Notes: generated by a model not told the origin, from the sequence alone. 64,000 nucleotides of DNA from Saccharicrinis fermentans DSM 9555 = JCM 21142 (GCF_000517085.1 NZ_KI912107.1:70425-134424); one strand, 5' to 3'. Counted from the first letter of the stretch, positions 1-8,645 are shown. Numbers and translations are program-made.

Positions 1-1
1 A

Positions 2-631
2 TTGCATCATGAAAGGATCAATATTGCTCTCTCGGGCGGAAGTACGCCTAAAGCTATTTTTGATGAACTGGCAGAGAAATATGCCAGTGTAATAAGATGG
101 GAACGGGTGTTTCTGTTCTGGGGAGACGAACGATGTGTGCCTCCTGATGATGCCCAGAGTAACTATAATATGACCAAAGAACACCTTTTGTCCAAAGTGC
201 CTATTCCCAAAGAAAATGTTTTTAGGGTGAAAGGTGAAAAGGAGCCTTCGGTGGCTTGTATGGACTATGAAGAGGTGCTCAAAAAACAATTGACGTGGAC
301 AGAGGGGGTGCCGCAGTTTGATATGGTCTTGTTAGGCATGGGAGATGATGGACATACAGCTTCTATCTTTCCCCATGAAATAGGACTGTGGAACGCACAA
401 GCTAATTGTGTGGTAGCAACGCATCCTCAGTCGGGCCAGAAACGTATTTCTTTAAGCGGAAAGGTTATTAATCACTCCAAAGAAGTGTTCTTTCTGGTAA
501 CAGGAGCTGGTAAAGCAGAAAAATTGGATGAAATCATTCATCAAAAAGAAGCGTGTACGAGTTACCCTGCTGCCTTGGTTGTAAATCCTGTATGGCTTTT
601 GGATAAGGAAGCGGCAGCTAAGTTAACCTGA
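2..631 (+). CDS. pgl: 6-phosphogluconolactonase, 5' end cut by window edge
   Basis: Hydrolyses 6-phosphogluconolactone in the oxidative pentose phosphate pathway (cytosol). The frame is open from the first bases, so the true start lies upstream. About 30 N-terminal residues of a normal protein of about 240 residues are missing. Visible family motifs are LSGGSTPK near the start, WGDERCVPPDD, the GMGDDGHTASIFP loop, and KRISLSGKVI followed by a GAGKAEKL helix. This is the DevB/SOL type, not the YbhE beta-propeller type. The TTG at position 2 is not a credible start. In many bacteria pgl follows zwf, which may lie just outside the window. Confidence 0.93.
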   Translation: MHHERINIALSGGSTPKAIFDELAEKYASVIRWERVFLFWGDERCVPPDDAQSNYNMTKEHLLSKVPIPKENVFRVKGEKEPSVACMDYEEVLKKQLTWTEGVPQFDMVLLGMGDDGHTASIFPHEIGLWNAQANCVVATHPQSGQKRISLSGKVINHSKEVFFLVTGAGKAEKLDEIIHQKEACTSYPAALVVNPVWLLDKEAAAKLT

Positions 632-873
632 GTTATTCATCAATGCTCTACTATGGATTAAAATGGCTGCCAGGAAAGTTGCCGGCTAACTGGTTTCATA
701 TTTATATTTTCTTTTAATGGTCATATGTAACTCGCCTAGATTAATCATCTCTTTGTGTAAAATAATTCCTTTTGGTTCGTTTCAATTCACCATTTAAGAT
801 AAAATCAATAGTAGTACGATTATTTAAACTTTTACGCTTAAATTTGAGGCTCATTATTAAATTCATTATTTTC

Positions 874-1737
874 ATGATGCGAATTCTATTTTTTACAATT
901 ATTTCATTTGTTTTTTCTGCAAACGTATTATTGGGTCAGGTAACCGATGTTTTTGGCAATCGTGTGCCAGCTAAAGAGGGTGCCAGTAATACCGGGGTTT
1001 CATCAAATCATAATCAAAAAGACGAACAAGGCTTAAAGCAAGGTTATTGGGAAAAGCGTTTTAGTAATGGAAAGCCAGCCTATACCGTCACGTTTAAAGA
1101 TGATAGACCGGTGGGGAAAATGATTCGTTATTACTTGAATGGAAATAAGAAAATAGAGATAGATTATGATGAAAACCAATATGGCCCTGCCATATTATAT
1201 GCTGAGAACGGTAAGATGACGGCAAAGGGTTTTTATAAGGGGACTAAAAAGGATAGCCTATGGCAGTTCTTCTCACCTGAAGGTATTTTGTATACCAATG
1301 AGTTGTATAAGGATGGTTTGAAAAATGGAATGACTACTCATTTTTTTAAGAAAGGTAACGTGGCTGAAGAAGTGGGTTGGAAAGATGGTGTGAAAGAAGG
1401 AATCTGGAAAAAGTACCATGAAAATGGACGTCTTAAGATGACTTCTTCTCATAAGAAAGGTAAGATTGATGGTGAATATGTCGTGTTCTATCCGGATGGA
1501 AAGCTAGAGGTTCAAGGTAAATTTGAAAACGGACTTGAGGAGGGAACCTGGGTGGTGTTTACGCATGCTGGTAATGTGGCCTATAAAATAAAATATAAGG
1601 AAGGTAAAACATTGAATGCTGCAGATTTTGATGAAAAACAACAGAAACTGTTTGAGGAGTTTGAAAAAAATAAAGGTAAATTGAAAGATCCCGAGGAGTT
1701 TAAGCATGATCCGGATAGTTATATGAGAGGTTTTTGA
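874..1737 (+). CDS. Secreted MORN-variant (YwqK-like) repeat protein
   Basis: No enzymatic role can be assigned. A signal peptide (MMRILFFTIISFVF, cleavage near GQ) is followed by at least six copies of a roughly 23-residue repeat with the pattern G-x-W-x-x-Y-x-x-N-G-x-x-x-x-x-x-x-Y-K-x-G. This is the toxin_YwqK/MORN-variant fold found in many Bacteroidota exported proteins. The frame is open further upstream to 772, but the signal peptide starts at the ATG of 874 (or 877), so that start is chosen. The C-terminus is lysine- and glutamate-rich. Such repeats usually form a beta-rich surface or periplasmic scaffold. The gene lies alone between pgl and the protease, with the same orientation. Confidence 0.75.
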   Translation: MMRILFFTIISFVFSANVLLGQVTDVFGNRVPAKEGASNTGVSSNHNQKDEQGLKQGYWEKRFSNGKPAYTVTFKDDRPVGKMIRYYLNGNKKIEIDYDENQYGPAILYAENGKMTAKGFYKGTKKDSLWQFFSPEGILYTNELYKDGLKNGMTTHFFKKGNVAEEVGWKDGVKEGIWKKYHENGRLKMTSSHKKGKIDGEYVVFYPDGKLEVQGKFENGLEEGTWVVFTHAGNVAYKIKYKEGKTLNAADFDEKQQKLFEEFEKNKGKLKDPEEFKHDPDSYMRGF

Positions 1738-1826
1738 CCTCATGATTGTATATTGAGGATGTGCTGGCATGTGCTGGTACCGACGCCAGAGGAGGGATGC
1801 TTGCAAAATAGGCTAACAAGGAAAAA

Positions 1827-3464
1827 ATGAACAATGGAGAATTATTCAGTTTTTTGCATCTAAGAAAGGTTGCACATATCGTTTTGTTTTTATTTGTTGC
1901 TGTTTTTTCTGGGGAAGCGCAGAAGTATTTTATTTCTTTTTCGGATAAGAATAATAATGCATACTCCATCAATGCACCTGAAAAATTCTTGAGCCAGAAA
2001 GCTATTGATCGCCGGGCGAAACACCATGTGGTGATTACAGAACAGGATTTGCCGGTTACACCATCTTATTTGGATAGTGTGAGAAATATGGGGGTGCGCG
2101 TTCTTTGGGCATCAAAATGGTTAAATGGAGCTATTGTTGAAAGTGATCATCAATCTTTAATGGATACCATTACCTCTGTTTCCTTTGTTCAAGATGTCAA
2201 AATTATTTATTCACCAACATACGGAATTCTAACAAGCAAGTTTAAGGAGTCTCAAACGGCCCAGATTACTAGTTTAAAGAGTATGGGGACGTATGGCGCT
2301 GCTTGGGATCAGACGCAAACCTTAAACGGGCATTATTTGCACCAAAATGGTTTTGAAGGCCAGGGTATAGAGGTGGCTGTTATAGATAACGGATTTTTTA
2401 AGGTGAATACCCTGCCGCTCTTTTCTCATCTTTGGAATAATGGACAGATACTTTCTTGTCGTGATTTTGTTCATCCGGGAGGAGATATCTTTCAAAGTGA
2501 TACGCATGGCACAATGGTACTGTCAGTGATGGGCGGGTACCTGAGAGACGAGTTTAAGGGGAGTGCGCCAGAAGCCAAGTATCACTTGTTGCGCACAGAA
2601 GATGGGGCTAGCGAGGCGCCTATTGAAGAATATAATTGGGTGGTGGCTGCTGAATATGCCGATAGTATTGGCGTAGATATTATCAATACATCTGTGGGCT
2701 ATTATAATTTTATAGGCGATTACAGTAACTACTCCAGGCAGGACATGGATGGTCAGACTACGATCGTGGTTCAGGGAGCAGAAATCGCTTTTTCAAAGGG
2801 AATGATGGTGGTGTGTAGTGCCGGAAATGAAGGGAATAGCCAATGGGGTAGTATTATTTCTCCCTCCGATGGAGAACATATACTGGCAGTTGCAGCTATG
2901 GGTAGAGATAGTGTGCCGGCTTCCTTTAGTGGTTATGGACCATCGGCCGATGGCAGGGTGAAGCCTGATGTGAGTGCTATGGGACTGGGTGTTATTGGGC
3001 AGGGGGTAGATGGAGATATGGTATCCTTGAATGGAACTAGTTTTTCAACGCCTCTTATCTGTGGGTTTGCAGCTTGTTTGTGGCAGGCACACCCACAACT
3101 CAAGAATACAGAGCTGCTGACCTTGATCAGAGAAAGCTCCCATTTGTTTGACGATCCTGATGATGCAATGGGGTATGGAGTTCCTGATTTTAAAAAGGCC
3201 TTGGATATGAATAGGGCAGGTGAGCTGGGACATAGTATAGCTGTGTTTCCAAATCCATTTGATACTTACCTAAAAATAAAAAGTACTTTCACTTATGTAG
3301 ATCATGTATCCATATATGATGTGGCAGGTAATAGGGTGTATCAACAAAAATCAATCGTGTTGCCATTTAAAGTGGACGGATTACAAAATTTGCCCTCGGG
3401 AATATATTTGATACAAGTAAAAGCACCGCACGCTACCTTTACAAGAAAAATAGTAAAAAAATAG
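1827..3464 (+). CDS. Secreted subtilisin-like (S8) serine protease with T9SS type A C-terminal signal
   Basis: A secreted endopeptidase. It has an N-terminal signal peptide (hydrophobic run to about residue 31, GEAQ). The S8 catalytic triad is Asp187 (VAVIDNGF), His227 (SDTHGTM) and Ser405 (NGTSFSTP), with oxyanion Asn334 in SAGNEG. The last 70 residues form a Por secretion-tail domain beginning VFPNPF and ending with a short basic tail. By family knowledge, this sends the protein through the type IX secretion system to the surface. The prodomain-like segment (residues 33-150) matches S8 proteases of Bacteroidota. xseA starts 3 bp after the stop codon, so the two may share a transcript. Confidence 0.93.
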   Translation: MNNGELFSFLHLRKVAHIVLFLFVAVFSGEAQKYFISFSDKNNNAYSINAPEKFLSQKAIDRRAKHHVVITEQDLPVTPSYLDSVRNMGVRVLWASKWLNGAIVESDHQSLMDTITSVSFVQDVKIIYSPTYGILTSKFKESQTAQITSLKSMGTYGAAWDQTQTLNGHYLHQNGFEGQGIEVAVIDNGFFKVNTLPLFSHLWNNGQILSCRDFVHPGGDIFQSDTHGTMVLSVMGGYLRDEFKGSAPEAKYHLLRTEDGASEAPIEEYNWVVAAEYADSIGVDIINTSVGYYNFIGDYSNYSRQDMDGQTTIVVQGAEIAFSKGMMVVCSAGNEGNSQWGSIISPSDGEHILAVAAMGRDSVPASFSGYGPSADGRVKPDVSAMGLGVIGQGVDGDMVSLNGTSFSTPLICGFAACLWQAHPQLKNTELLTLIRESSHLFDDPDDAMGYGVPDFKKALDMNRAGELGHSIAVFPNPFDTYLKIKSTFTYVDHVSIYDVAGNRVYQQKSIVLPFKVDGLQNLPSGIYLIQVKAPHATFTRKIVKK

Positions 3465-3467
3465 CAT

Positions 3468-4838
3468 ATGTCTGAATCTTCAATTTCTCTCTTTGAGTTA
3501 AACCAGAAAATTAAGAAAACAATCCATTCATCTTTTGCAGACACTTATTGGGTTATTGCCGAAATAAGTGAGATACGAGAAGTGCGCAAAGGGCATTGTT
3601 ATTTGGAGCTGATAGAAAAGGATGAAAGGACAGAGCAAATTATTGCCAAGTCAAGGGCTAACATATGGGCTTATACCTACCGGATGCTTAAGCCTTATTT
3701 TACTTCAGCTACCGGTCAGGAACTGGTTTCGGGTCTTAAGGTGATGGTTCGGGTGAGTATTGATTTTCAAGAGATTTATGGTTTTAGTTTAAATGTGCGG
3801 GATATCGATCCCACATATACCTTGGGTGATATGGCACAAAAGAAAAAGGCCATTCTCAATAAGTTGGGAGAAGAGGGAGTTATCCATATGAACAAGGAAT
3901 TAGAGGTGCCTTTGGTGCCACAAAAAATAGCGGTCATCTCCTCATCAACAGCTGCAGGGTATGAGGATTTCTGTAATCAGCTCAACAATAATTCGGGTAA
4001 TTACCAATTCTATGTGAAGCTTTTTTCGGCCGTCATGCAGGGAGAACAAACCGAGGCCTCGGTTATTGCTGCCCTTGATAGAATTTATGAATATGAGGAT
4101 GTGTTTGATGTGGTTGTTATTATTCGTGGAGGAGGCTCAACATCCGATTTGATGTGCTTCGATAACTATTGGATCGCCTATAATATAGCTCAGTTTCCCT
4201 TACCTGTTTTTTCAGGAATAGGGCATGAGCGTGATGAAACAGTAGTTGACTTTGTGGCACATACGCGTCTGAAAACTCCTACTGCTGTTGCCGAACATCT
4301 CGTTGAGTTGGTGGGTGCATTTGAAGGTCGTCTTACAAGTCTGCAAGATGAAGTACTGGGACTAACCCACCAAATAATTAGTGATAGCAGGACCTCCTTA
4401 GAAATGGCTTATCATAAGTTTAAGCCGGTGGTGAACCATGCGCTCTTGGTTCAAAAGAATAAAATGGACGGACTGGTGCGTCAACTGGGTAATTCTTCGC
4501 AGCGATTTATTGAAAGTAAAAAAAATAGACTAGGTCAGGCGGTTCAAAACCTAAAGTCTTCAACGCAGGGCTCTATTCAGTATCGGCGTGGTGATTTAGA
4601 TCACATTCCGGCGCAGTTAAATAGTCGAATAAACCATTTTTTTCAAACGAAAAAATCTCAGCTAAATTTGCATGAGAAGACAAACAACTTGCTTAATCCC
4701 GATAATATCCTGAAAAAAGGATACTCTATTACTTATCATAACGGAAAGGTGTTGAAAGATGCCAAAGACCTTAAAAGTGGTGATGAAATAAGTACCAGAT
4801 TTGACCAAGGAACGGTGGAAAGTATCGTTCGTAAATAG
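3468..4838 (+). CDS. xseA: Exodeoxyribonuclease VII large subunit
   Basis: Large catalytic subunit of exonuclease VII, which degrades single-stranded DNA in both directions with XseB. The OB-fold tRNA_anti-like domain (about residues 5-105, HCYLELIEK) is followed by the Exonuc_VII_L core. The signature RGGGSTSDLMCFDN, the GIGHERDETVVDFVA stretch and KTPTAVAEHL are visible, then a coiled-coil region and a C-terminal KGYSITYHNGKVL segment. The length (456 residues) is normal. The TAG stop is formed at the left junction of the 153-bp repeat element. If the element and one TA are removed, the frame continues for five codons (Y-L-T-A-K) to TAA. xseB, normally adjacent, is not found next to it. Confidence 0.95.
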   Translation: MSESSISLFELNQKIKKTIHSSFADTYWVIAEISEIREVRKGHCYLELIEKDERTEQIIAKSRANIWAYTYRMLKPYFTSATGQELVSGLKVMVRVSIDFQEIYGFSLNVRDIDPTYTLGDMAQKKKAILNKLGEEGVIHMNKELEVPLVPQKIAVISSSTAAGYEDFCNQLNNNSGNYQFYVKLFSAVMQGEQTEASVIAALDRIYEYEDVFDVVVIIRGGGSTSDLMCFDNYWIAYNIAQFPLPVFSGIGHERDETVVDFVAHTRLKTPTAVAEHLVELVGAFEGRLTSLQDEVLGLTHQIISDSRTSLEMAYHKFKPVVNHALLVQKNKMDGLVRQLGNSSQRFIESKKNRLGQAVQNLKSSTQGSIQYRRGDLDHIPAQLNSRINHFFQTKKSQLNLHEKTNNLLNPDNILKKGYSITYHNGKVLKDAKDLKSGDEISTRFDQGTVESIVRK

Positions 4839-4990
4839 TGGCTGCAAGAAAACGACCGTTTTTTCTGTCTTTGATAAGAAAGCTTCAAAGACAAGGCTTT
4901 CTATATTTTTGAAACCAAGGTGTTTACTGATTGTAAATGGCTGTTTCAAAAATGAGAATAACGCAGTATTTGGAGTTTTCTTGCAAAGAC
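4838..4990 (+). mobile_element. 153-bp MITE-like element, copy A
   Basis: About 95% identical (eight differences) to 59434-59586 in reverse orientation, and the same length. The imperfect terminal inverted repeats are AGTGGCTGCAAGAAAAC at the left and AGTCTTTGCAAGAAAAC (reverse complement of the right end), 14 of 17 matching. Both copies are bordered by TA on each side (4836-4837 and 4991-4992), the target duplication expected for IS630/Tc1-mariner relatives. Inside are two hairpins: TGTCTTTGA with TCAAAGACA, and ATTTTTGAAAC with GTTTCAAAAAT enclosing TTTAC/GTAAA. No protein is encoded. The element is placed exactly at the end of xseA. Confidence 0.85.
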
Positions 4991-5022
4991 TATTTAACAG
5001 CTAAATAAATATTTTTTTCACA

Positions 5023-5058
5023 GCCCCAACTTTGGGGCGCGATCCCAACTTCTGTTGG
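5023..5058 (+). terminator. Two short hairpins after xseA and the repeat element
   Basis: GCCCCAA pairs with TTGGGGC (5023-5029 with 5032-5038), and CCAAC pairs with GTTGG (5045-5049 with 5054-5058). There is no T tract, so this is only a possible transcription end for the xseA unit. Nothing else is seen between the element and the next terminator. Confidence 0.35.
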
Positions 5059-5087
5059 AGATTGCAATTTGCTGCTATATTGTAGGC

Positions 5088-5114
5088 AAAAAAAAAGCTG
5101 CCAGTTGGCAGCTT
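5088..5114 (-). terminator. Rho-independent terminator of the PUR-protein gene
   Basis: Read on the minus strand, AAGCTGCCA pairs with TGGCAGCTT (5095-5114), and a run of nine T follows (5088-5096 on the plus strand is all A). It starts 23 bp after the stop codon of the minus-strand gene ending at 5138. Confidence 0.85.
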
Positions 5115-5137
5115 AAATCTTTATATAAGTGAAGCTG

Positions 5138-5506
5138 TTATTCAGCTAAATCCTCAAATTCTACGTTGGTGTACTCGTTGCTGGGTATAGCCTCAACTAG
5201 TTGTTCTTCGGAGTCTTCTATAAGAGGTTGGTTTTGTTTAATGTATTCAACAGCTTCCAATAACCCATCAGAGAATTTTTCGAAATCTTCCTTATAAAGG
5301 AAAACTTTGTGTTTTTCAAAATGAAATCTTCCGTCTTGTTCAAACTTTTTTTTACTTTCTGTAATTGTTAAGTAATAATCATTTTTACGAGTAGCCTTAA
5401 CATCAAAAAAGTAGGTTCTTTTTCCTGCTCTTACTGCTTTTGAAAAGATTTCTTCTCTATCATTCTTTTCAAAACCTTCTTTTTTCTCATATCCTTCCAT
5501 CGTCAA
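5138..5506 (-). CDS. PUR family DNA/RNA-binding protein (DUF3276)
   Basis: A small nucleic-acid-binding protein of the PUR-alpha/beta/gamma fold (DUF3276) that is widespread in Bacteroidota; its cellular targets are not known. It has 122 residues. The diagnostic stretch runs from IFSKAVRAGKRTYFFDVK through YYLTITESKKKF to KHKVFLYKEDFEKF. The C-terminus is acidic (ends FEDLAE). The start could be the ATG at 5506 (MTMEGYEKK) or at 5500 (MEGYEKK). It is a single-gene unit facing away from nusB, with its own terminator. Confidence 0.9.
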   Translation of the reverse strand: MTMEGYEKKEGFEKNDREEIFSKAVRAGKRTYFFDVKATRKNDYYLTITESKKKFEQDGRFHFEKHKVFLYKEDFEKFSDGLLEAVEYIKQNQPLIEDSEEQLVEAIPSNEYTNVEFEDLAE

Positions 5507-5838
5507 TCAATTAGTTGTTTTGATATAAAATACACTAGTTTGTTGTTTGCAATCCAAAAATGGGAATTATTTTTTAATTAATCTAACCTTTATGAACAAA
5601 ATTTACTATAATCATTAATAAATGATAATAAATACTTGCTTTTTTGCGTCAATATGTACTCAATAATTGGGTAATCAATTACTAAAAGAAGGGTTGGGGC
5701 TTATTTATATTTATCGGTATGGATAATATTGTGTTATTTATTGTGTTATTTTAGAGGTTTGTATTCAAAATTGTAAAAGTATACATACTTTAATGTTTTA
5801 AAAATTCTTTTTTTTATGGTATGATATGAAAAAAGACC
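5507..5838. other. AT-rich divergent intergenic region, no gene seen
   Basis: About 330 bp of very AT-rich sequence between the divergent PUR-protein gene and nusB. I see no ORF, tRNA or strong hairpin. It should carry the promoters for both flanking genes; only the nusB one is recognisable. Confidence 0.6.
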
Positions 5839-5846
5839 TATTTTTG
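5839..5846 (+). promoter_or_regulatory. Bacteroidota-type -7 element upstream of nusB
   Basis: TATTTTTG matches the Bacteroidota primary sigma -7 consensus TAnnTTTG, 33 bp before the nusB start codon. A clear -33 TTTG is not seen; the upstream stretch is T-rich. Confidence 0.5.
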
Positions 5847-5879
5847 CCGCATAATCAATTATTAAAAGTTCTTTGAGAA

Positions 5880-6827
5880 ATGTTAAATAGAAGACTACTT
5901 AGGGTGAAAGTGATGCAGGTTTTGTATGCACACTATCAACATAATGAAACCACCATCCAAAATTCTGAGAAAGAATTATTTCACAGTATTTCCAAATCTC
6001 TTGATCTATATTATTTGTACATTCTTCTTTTGTTAGAAGTGAGAGATTATGCCATAGGTCGCATAGAGTTTGGAAAAAATAAAAAAATGGCATCCGCAGA
6101 GGAACTGAATCCGAATACTAGATTTGTAACCAATAAGGTGCTTTCTAAATTTGCAGAAAGCGAAGATGTCCGCACATTTATGGATCAAAAAGGCAACAAC
6201 TGGGCAAATTATAAGGAAGTTGTTAAGAGTCTGTATACCGAAGTGATCAATTCACAGCAGTATAAAGATTATATGTCGAATACCGAAAGTTCATTCGAGA
6301 TAGATAAGAAATTCATAACAAAGTTATTGGAAAAGGTAATCGCTTATTTTGAACCCTTATATCCAACTTTTGAGGAACAAAGTATTTACTGGAACGATGA
6401 GGTGGAATTTGTGCTGAGCATGGTGGTGAAAACCGTAAAAAGCATGGAAGAGGATGCTCCAGTGAAGGTTATGCACGAATTCAAAGATGAGGATGATGAG
6501 GCCTTTGTAAAGCAGTTGTTTAGAAAGGCAGCGGTGAACCATAACGATTATCTGGAATTAATAAAAAAACACTCCAAAAATTGGGATGTGGATCGTGTTG
6601 CTTTCATGGACATCATATTAATGCAGATTGCATTGGCTGAGATGGTGGAATTTCCGAATATACCCATTAAAGTGTCCATGAATGAATATATCGAAATTGC
6701 TAAACACTATTCCACTGAAAAGAGTGGGGTTTTTATCAATGGAATATTAGATAAGGCCATCATTGAGCTTACGGAAGCACAAAAAATAAAAAAAGTAGGA
6801 AGAGGTTTGTTGGATGGGGCAAAATAA
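5880..6827 (+). CDS. nusB: Transcription antitermination factor NusB (long Bacteroidota form)
   Basis: RNA-binding factor that, with NusE/S10, recognises boxA and promotes antitermination on rRNA operons. It begins MLNRRLLRVKVMQVLYAHYQ, the typical NusB start. The C-terminal half carries the conserved VAFMDIILMQIALAEM and IPIKVSMNEYIEIAKHYSTEKSGVFINGILDK. At 315 residues it is twice the length of E. coli NusB. The long insert (about residues 40-210) is usual in Bacteroidota. It opens a run of tightly spaced genes (DUF1573, yajC, ybbR, coaE) and overlaps the next start by 14 bp. Confidence 0.93.
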   Translation: MLNRRLLRVKVMQVLYAHYQHNETTIQNSEKELFHSISKSLDLYYLYILLLLEVRDYAIGRIEFGKNKKMASAEELNPNTRFVTNKVLSKFAESEDVRTFMDQKGNNWANYKEVVKSLYTEVINSQQYKDYMSNTESSFEIDKKFITKLLEKVIAYFEPLYPTFEEQSIYWNDEVEFVLSMVVKTVKSMEEDAPVKVMHEFKDEDDEAFVKQLFRKAAVNHNDYLELIKKHSKNWDVDRVAFMDIILMQIALAEMVEFPNIPIKVSMNEYIEIAKHYSTEKSGVFINGILDKAIIELTEAQKIKKVGRGLLDGAK

Positions 6828-7230
6828 AATCGTTTGTATTATATTAGTGCTTGCAATATTTTTGTTAGGGGGATGCCATAGTGGTGCTTCGAAGAAACAA
6901 AAAATGCCGGTGAAAAATAATACACAAGTTACTTTTGAAAAGACATCGCATGTTTTTGGCAAAGTAATTGGTGGAGAAACCGTGGGATGTTACTTTGGTT
7001 TTACCAATACAGGAAAGTATCCATTGCTTATAAATAAGGTGGATCCCGGTTGTGGATGTACAAGTGTTAAATATCCGCAAGAACCTGTGTTGCCAGGGCA
7101 AAAAGCAGAAATAGAGGTGAGGTTTGATTCCAGTGGTTTCTCCGGGTATCAATATAAAGTGATACAGGTGTATGCCAATATCGAAGATAAAATGAAAGAA
7201 TTGGTTGTTTCGGCCAATGTTATAAATTAG
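6814..7230 (+). CDS. DUF1573 lipoprotein
   Basis: A small exported lipoprotein of unknown function. The signal peptide ends in the lipobox LLGGC (Cys about residue 21). The DUF1573 domain follows, an immunoglobulin-like ASPM/SPD-2/Hydin-type fold: VTFEKTSHVFGKVIGGE, then FTNTGKYPLLINKV, the hallmark DPGCGCTSVKYP and LPGQKAEIEVRFDSSGF. The start codon lies within the last 14 bp of nusB, which implies translational coupling. The nusB-DUF1573-yajC order is common in Bacteroidota. Confidence 0.88.
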   Translation: MGQNKIVCIILVLAIFLLGGCHSGASKKQKMPVKNNTQVTFEKTSHVFGKVIGGETVGCYFGFTNTGKYPLLINKVDPGCGCTSVKYPQEPVLPGQKAEIEVRFDSSGFSGYQYKVIQVYANIEDKMKELVVSANVIN

Positions 7231-7245
7231 ATAAATTAGTTTAAA

Positions 7246-7566
7246 ATGATCTTACAAAGTATTTTTTTACAAGCTGCCCCTGCCGGAGGGCAAAATATGT
7301 TAACATCTATCTTACCATTTGTTTTAATTATTGTGGTTTTTTATTTCTTTATGATACGTCCTCAAATGAAGCGTCAAAAAGAATTGAAAAAATACCGCGA
7401 AGAACTTAAAAAGGGGGATAAAGTAATAACTACTGGTGGAATCTATGGTAAAGTGTCCGAAATTAAAGAAGGATACGTGAATGTAGAAATCGCCAATGGG
7501 GTTACTGTTAGAATCGACAAGTCCGCTATTATTATGGATATGTCAGATGCGCAAGCAAAACGATAA
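7246..7566 (+). CDS. yajC: Preprotein translocase subunit YajC
   Basis: Accessory component of the SecDF-YajC complex in the inner membrane. It has 106 residues: one N-terminal membrane segment (about residues 20-38, ILPFVLIIVVFYFFMIRPQ), the family hallmark RPQMKRQKELKKYREELKKGDKVITTGGIYG, and a short hydrophilic tail. It lies 15 bp after the DUF1573 gene and is followed by a strong terminator. Confidence 0.95.
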   Translation: MILQSIFLQAAPAGGQNMLTSILPFVLIIVVFYFFMIRPQMKRQKELKKYREELKKGDKVITTGGIYGKVSEIKEGYVNVEIANGVTVRIDKSAIIMDMSDAQAKR

Positions 7567-7585
7567 CAGATAATTTTTTTATATG

Positions 7586-7622
7586 AGGCCAATAACTAAA
7601 TTTGTGGTTATTGGCCTTTTTT
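7586..7622 (+). terminator. Strong terminator after yajC that abuts the ybbR start codon
   Basis: An 11-bp perfect stem (AGGCCAATAAC, 7586-7596, with GTTATTGGCCT, 7607-7617) is followed by a T tract to 7622. The next base begins the ATG of the YbbR gene at 7623. Either the terminator leaks, or the downstream genes are attenuated or use an internal promoter. Confidence 0.9.
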
Positions 7623-8645
7623 ATGATGGAACGTTTAAAAAGTAATATCGAAAAGTGGTTTGTCGCAACCAAAGAAACCTTTAGGTCGTTTAGGCAAAAT
7701 CGTGACCTTTTAGCATTTCTTTTGTTTCTGATATTATCCACTGGTTTATGGTTTTTAAATGCTTTGCGCAAGGAGTATACCACCACTATTACATATCCTG
7801 TAAAATATGAGGAATTTCCGGATGACTTTATTTTATTGGGAAAGCCGCAAAATAAATTGCAATTAAAAATTAAGTCTTTGGGATATAGTATATTGCCTTA
7901 TCATTTGGGTAAGATTCTTGATCCGGAACCCCTGGATGTTTCTTCGTTCCGAAGAATCAAGAATGGGAATAAGTATGGTGCTTATCTATCTACAAAAGAT
8001 TTACTGAACGATTTTAGTGATAAGTTGTCTAATGGTGTTGAATTGATGGAGATATATCCAGATACTTTATTCGTGTTTTTTGAAAAGAAGGAAAAACGAA
8101 AGGTGCCTGTTATGTTTGATGCTAAACTGAGTTTTGAACAACAGTTTTACCAATCAGGCCTTATCTCTCTTAAACCTGATAGCGTTGAAATATCCGGTCC
8201 CGCTTCATTGGTCGATTCTATTGGTTTTGTTAGAACGGAGTATACCAGTTATGTGGGATTGAAGGACTCGTTGTTGCGTAATGTGGCACTGGAAAAAATA
8301 CATAATGTGGAGCTTCATCCCAATAGGGTGGTTGTGAATATACCGGTGGAAGCTTTTACCGAAAAGAGTCTTACGGTTCCTGTTGACCAGTTAAATATAC
8401 CAGATAGCTTAACCTTAAAGAGTTTTCCAGGTGATATTCATATCACCTTTACAGTGGCAGCTAGTCGCTTTAATGATATAAAAGCCTCGGATTTTTCTGC
8501 GGTGGTTGATTTTAACCAAAGTGAGGGTATGCGATTACCGGATAGGTTAAAGATAAAACTGTTGGAGAAACCTGAAGGGGTAAAGAATGTAACATATTCA
8601 CCTCTGTTTGTGGAGTGTTTGTTTGAAAAGTCAAAAAAGAAATGA
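7623..8645 (+). CDS. YbbR/CdaR-like domain protein
   Basis: A membrane-anchored protein with YbbR-like repeats. In Firmicutes the homologue CdaR regulates the diadenylate cyclase CdaA; the role in Bacteroidota is not established. It has an N-terminal membrane segment (about residues 25-45, LLAFLLFLILSTGLWFLNA) and extracytoplasmic repeats with the VEISGPASLVDSIGFVRTEY pattern. The ATG at 7623 is chosen (an adjacent ATG lies at 7626). Its stop overlaps the coaE start in ATGA. No cdaA is visible in the window. Confidence 0.82.
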   Translation: MMERLKSNIEKWFVATKETFRSFRQNRDLLAFLLFLILSTGLWFLNALRKEYTTTITYPVKYEEFPDDFILLGKPQNKLQLKIKSLGYSILPYHLGKILDPEPLDVSSFRRIKNGNKYGAYLSTKDLLNDFSDKLSNGVELMEIYPDTLFVFFEKKEKRKVPVMFDAKLSFEQQFYQSGLISLKPDSVEISGPASLVDSIGFVRTEYTSYVGLKDSLLRNVALEKIHNVELHPNRVVVNIPVEAFTEKSLTVPVDQLNIPDSLTLKSFPGDIHITFTVAASRFNDIKASDFSAVVDFNQSEGMRLPDRLKIKLLEKPEGVKNVTYSPLFVECLFEKSKKK

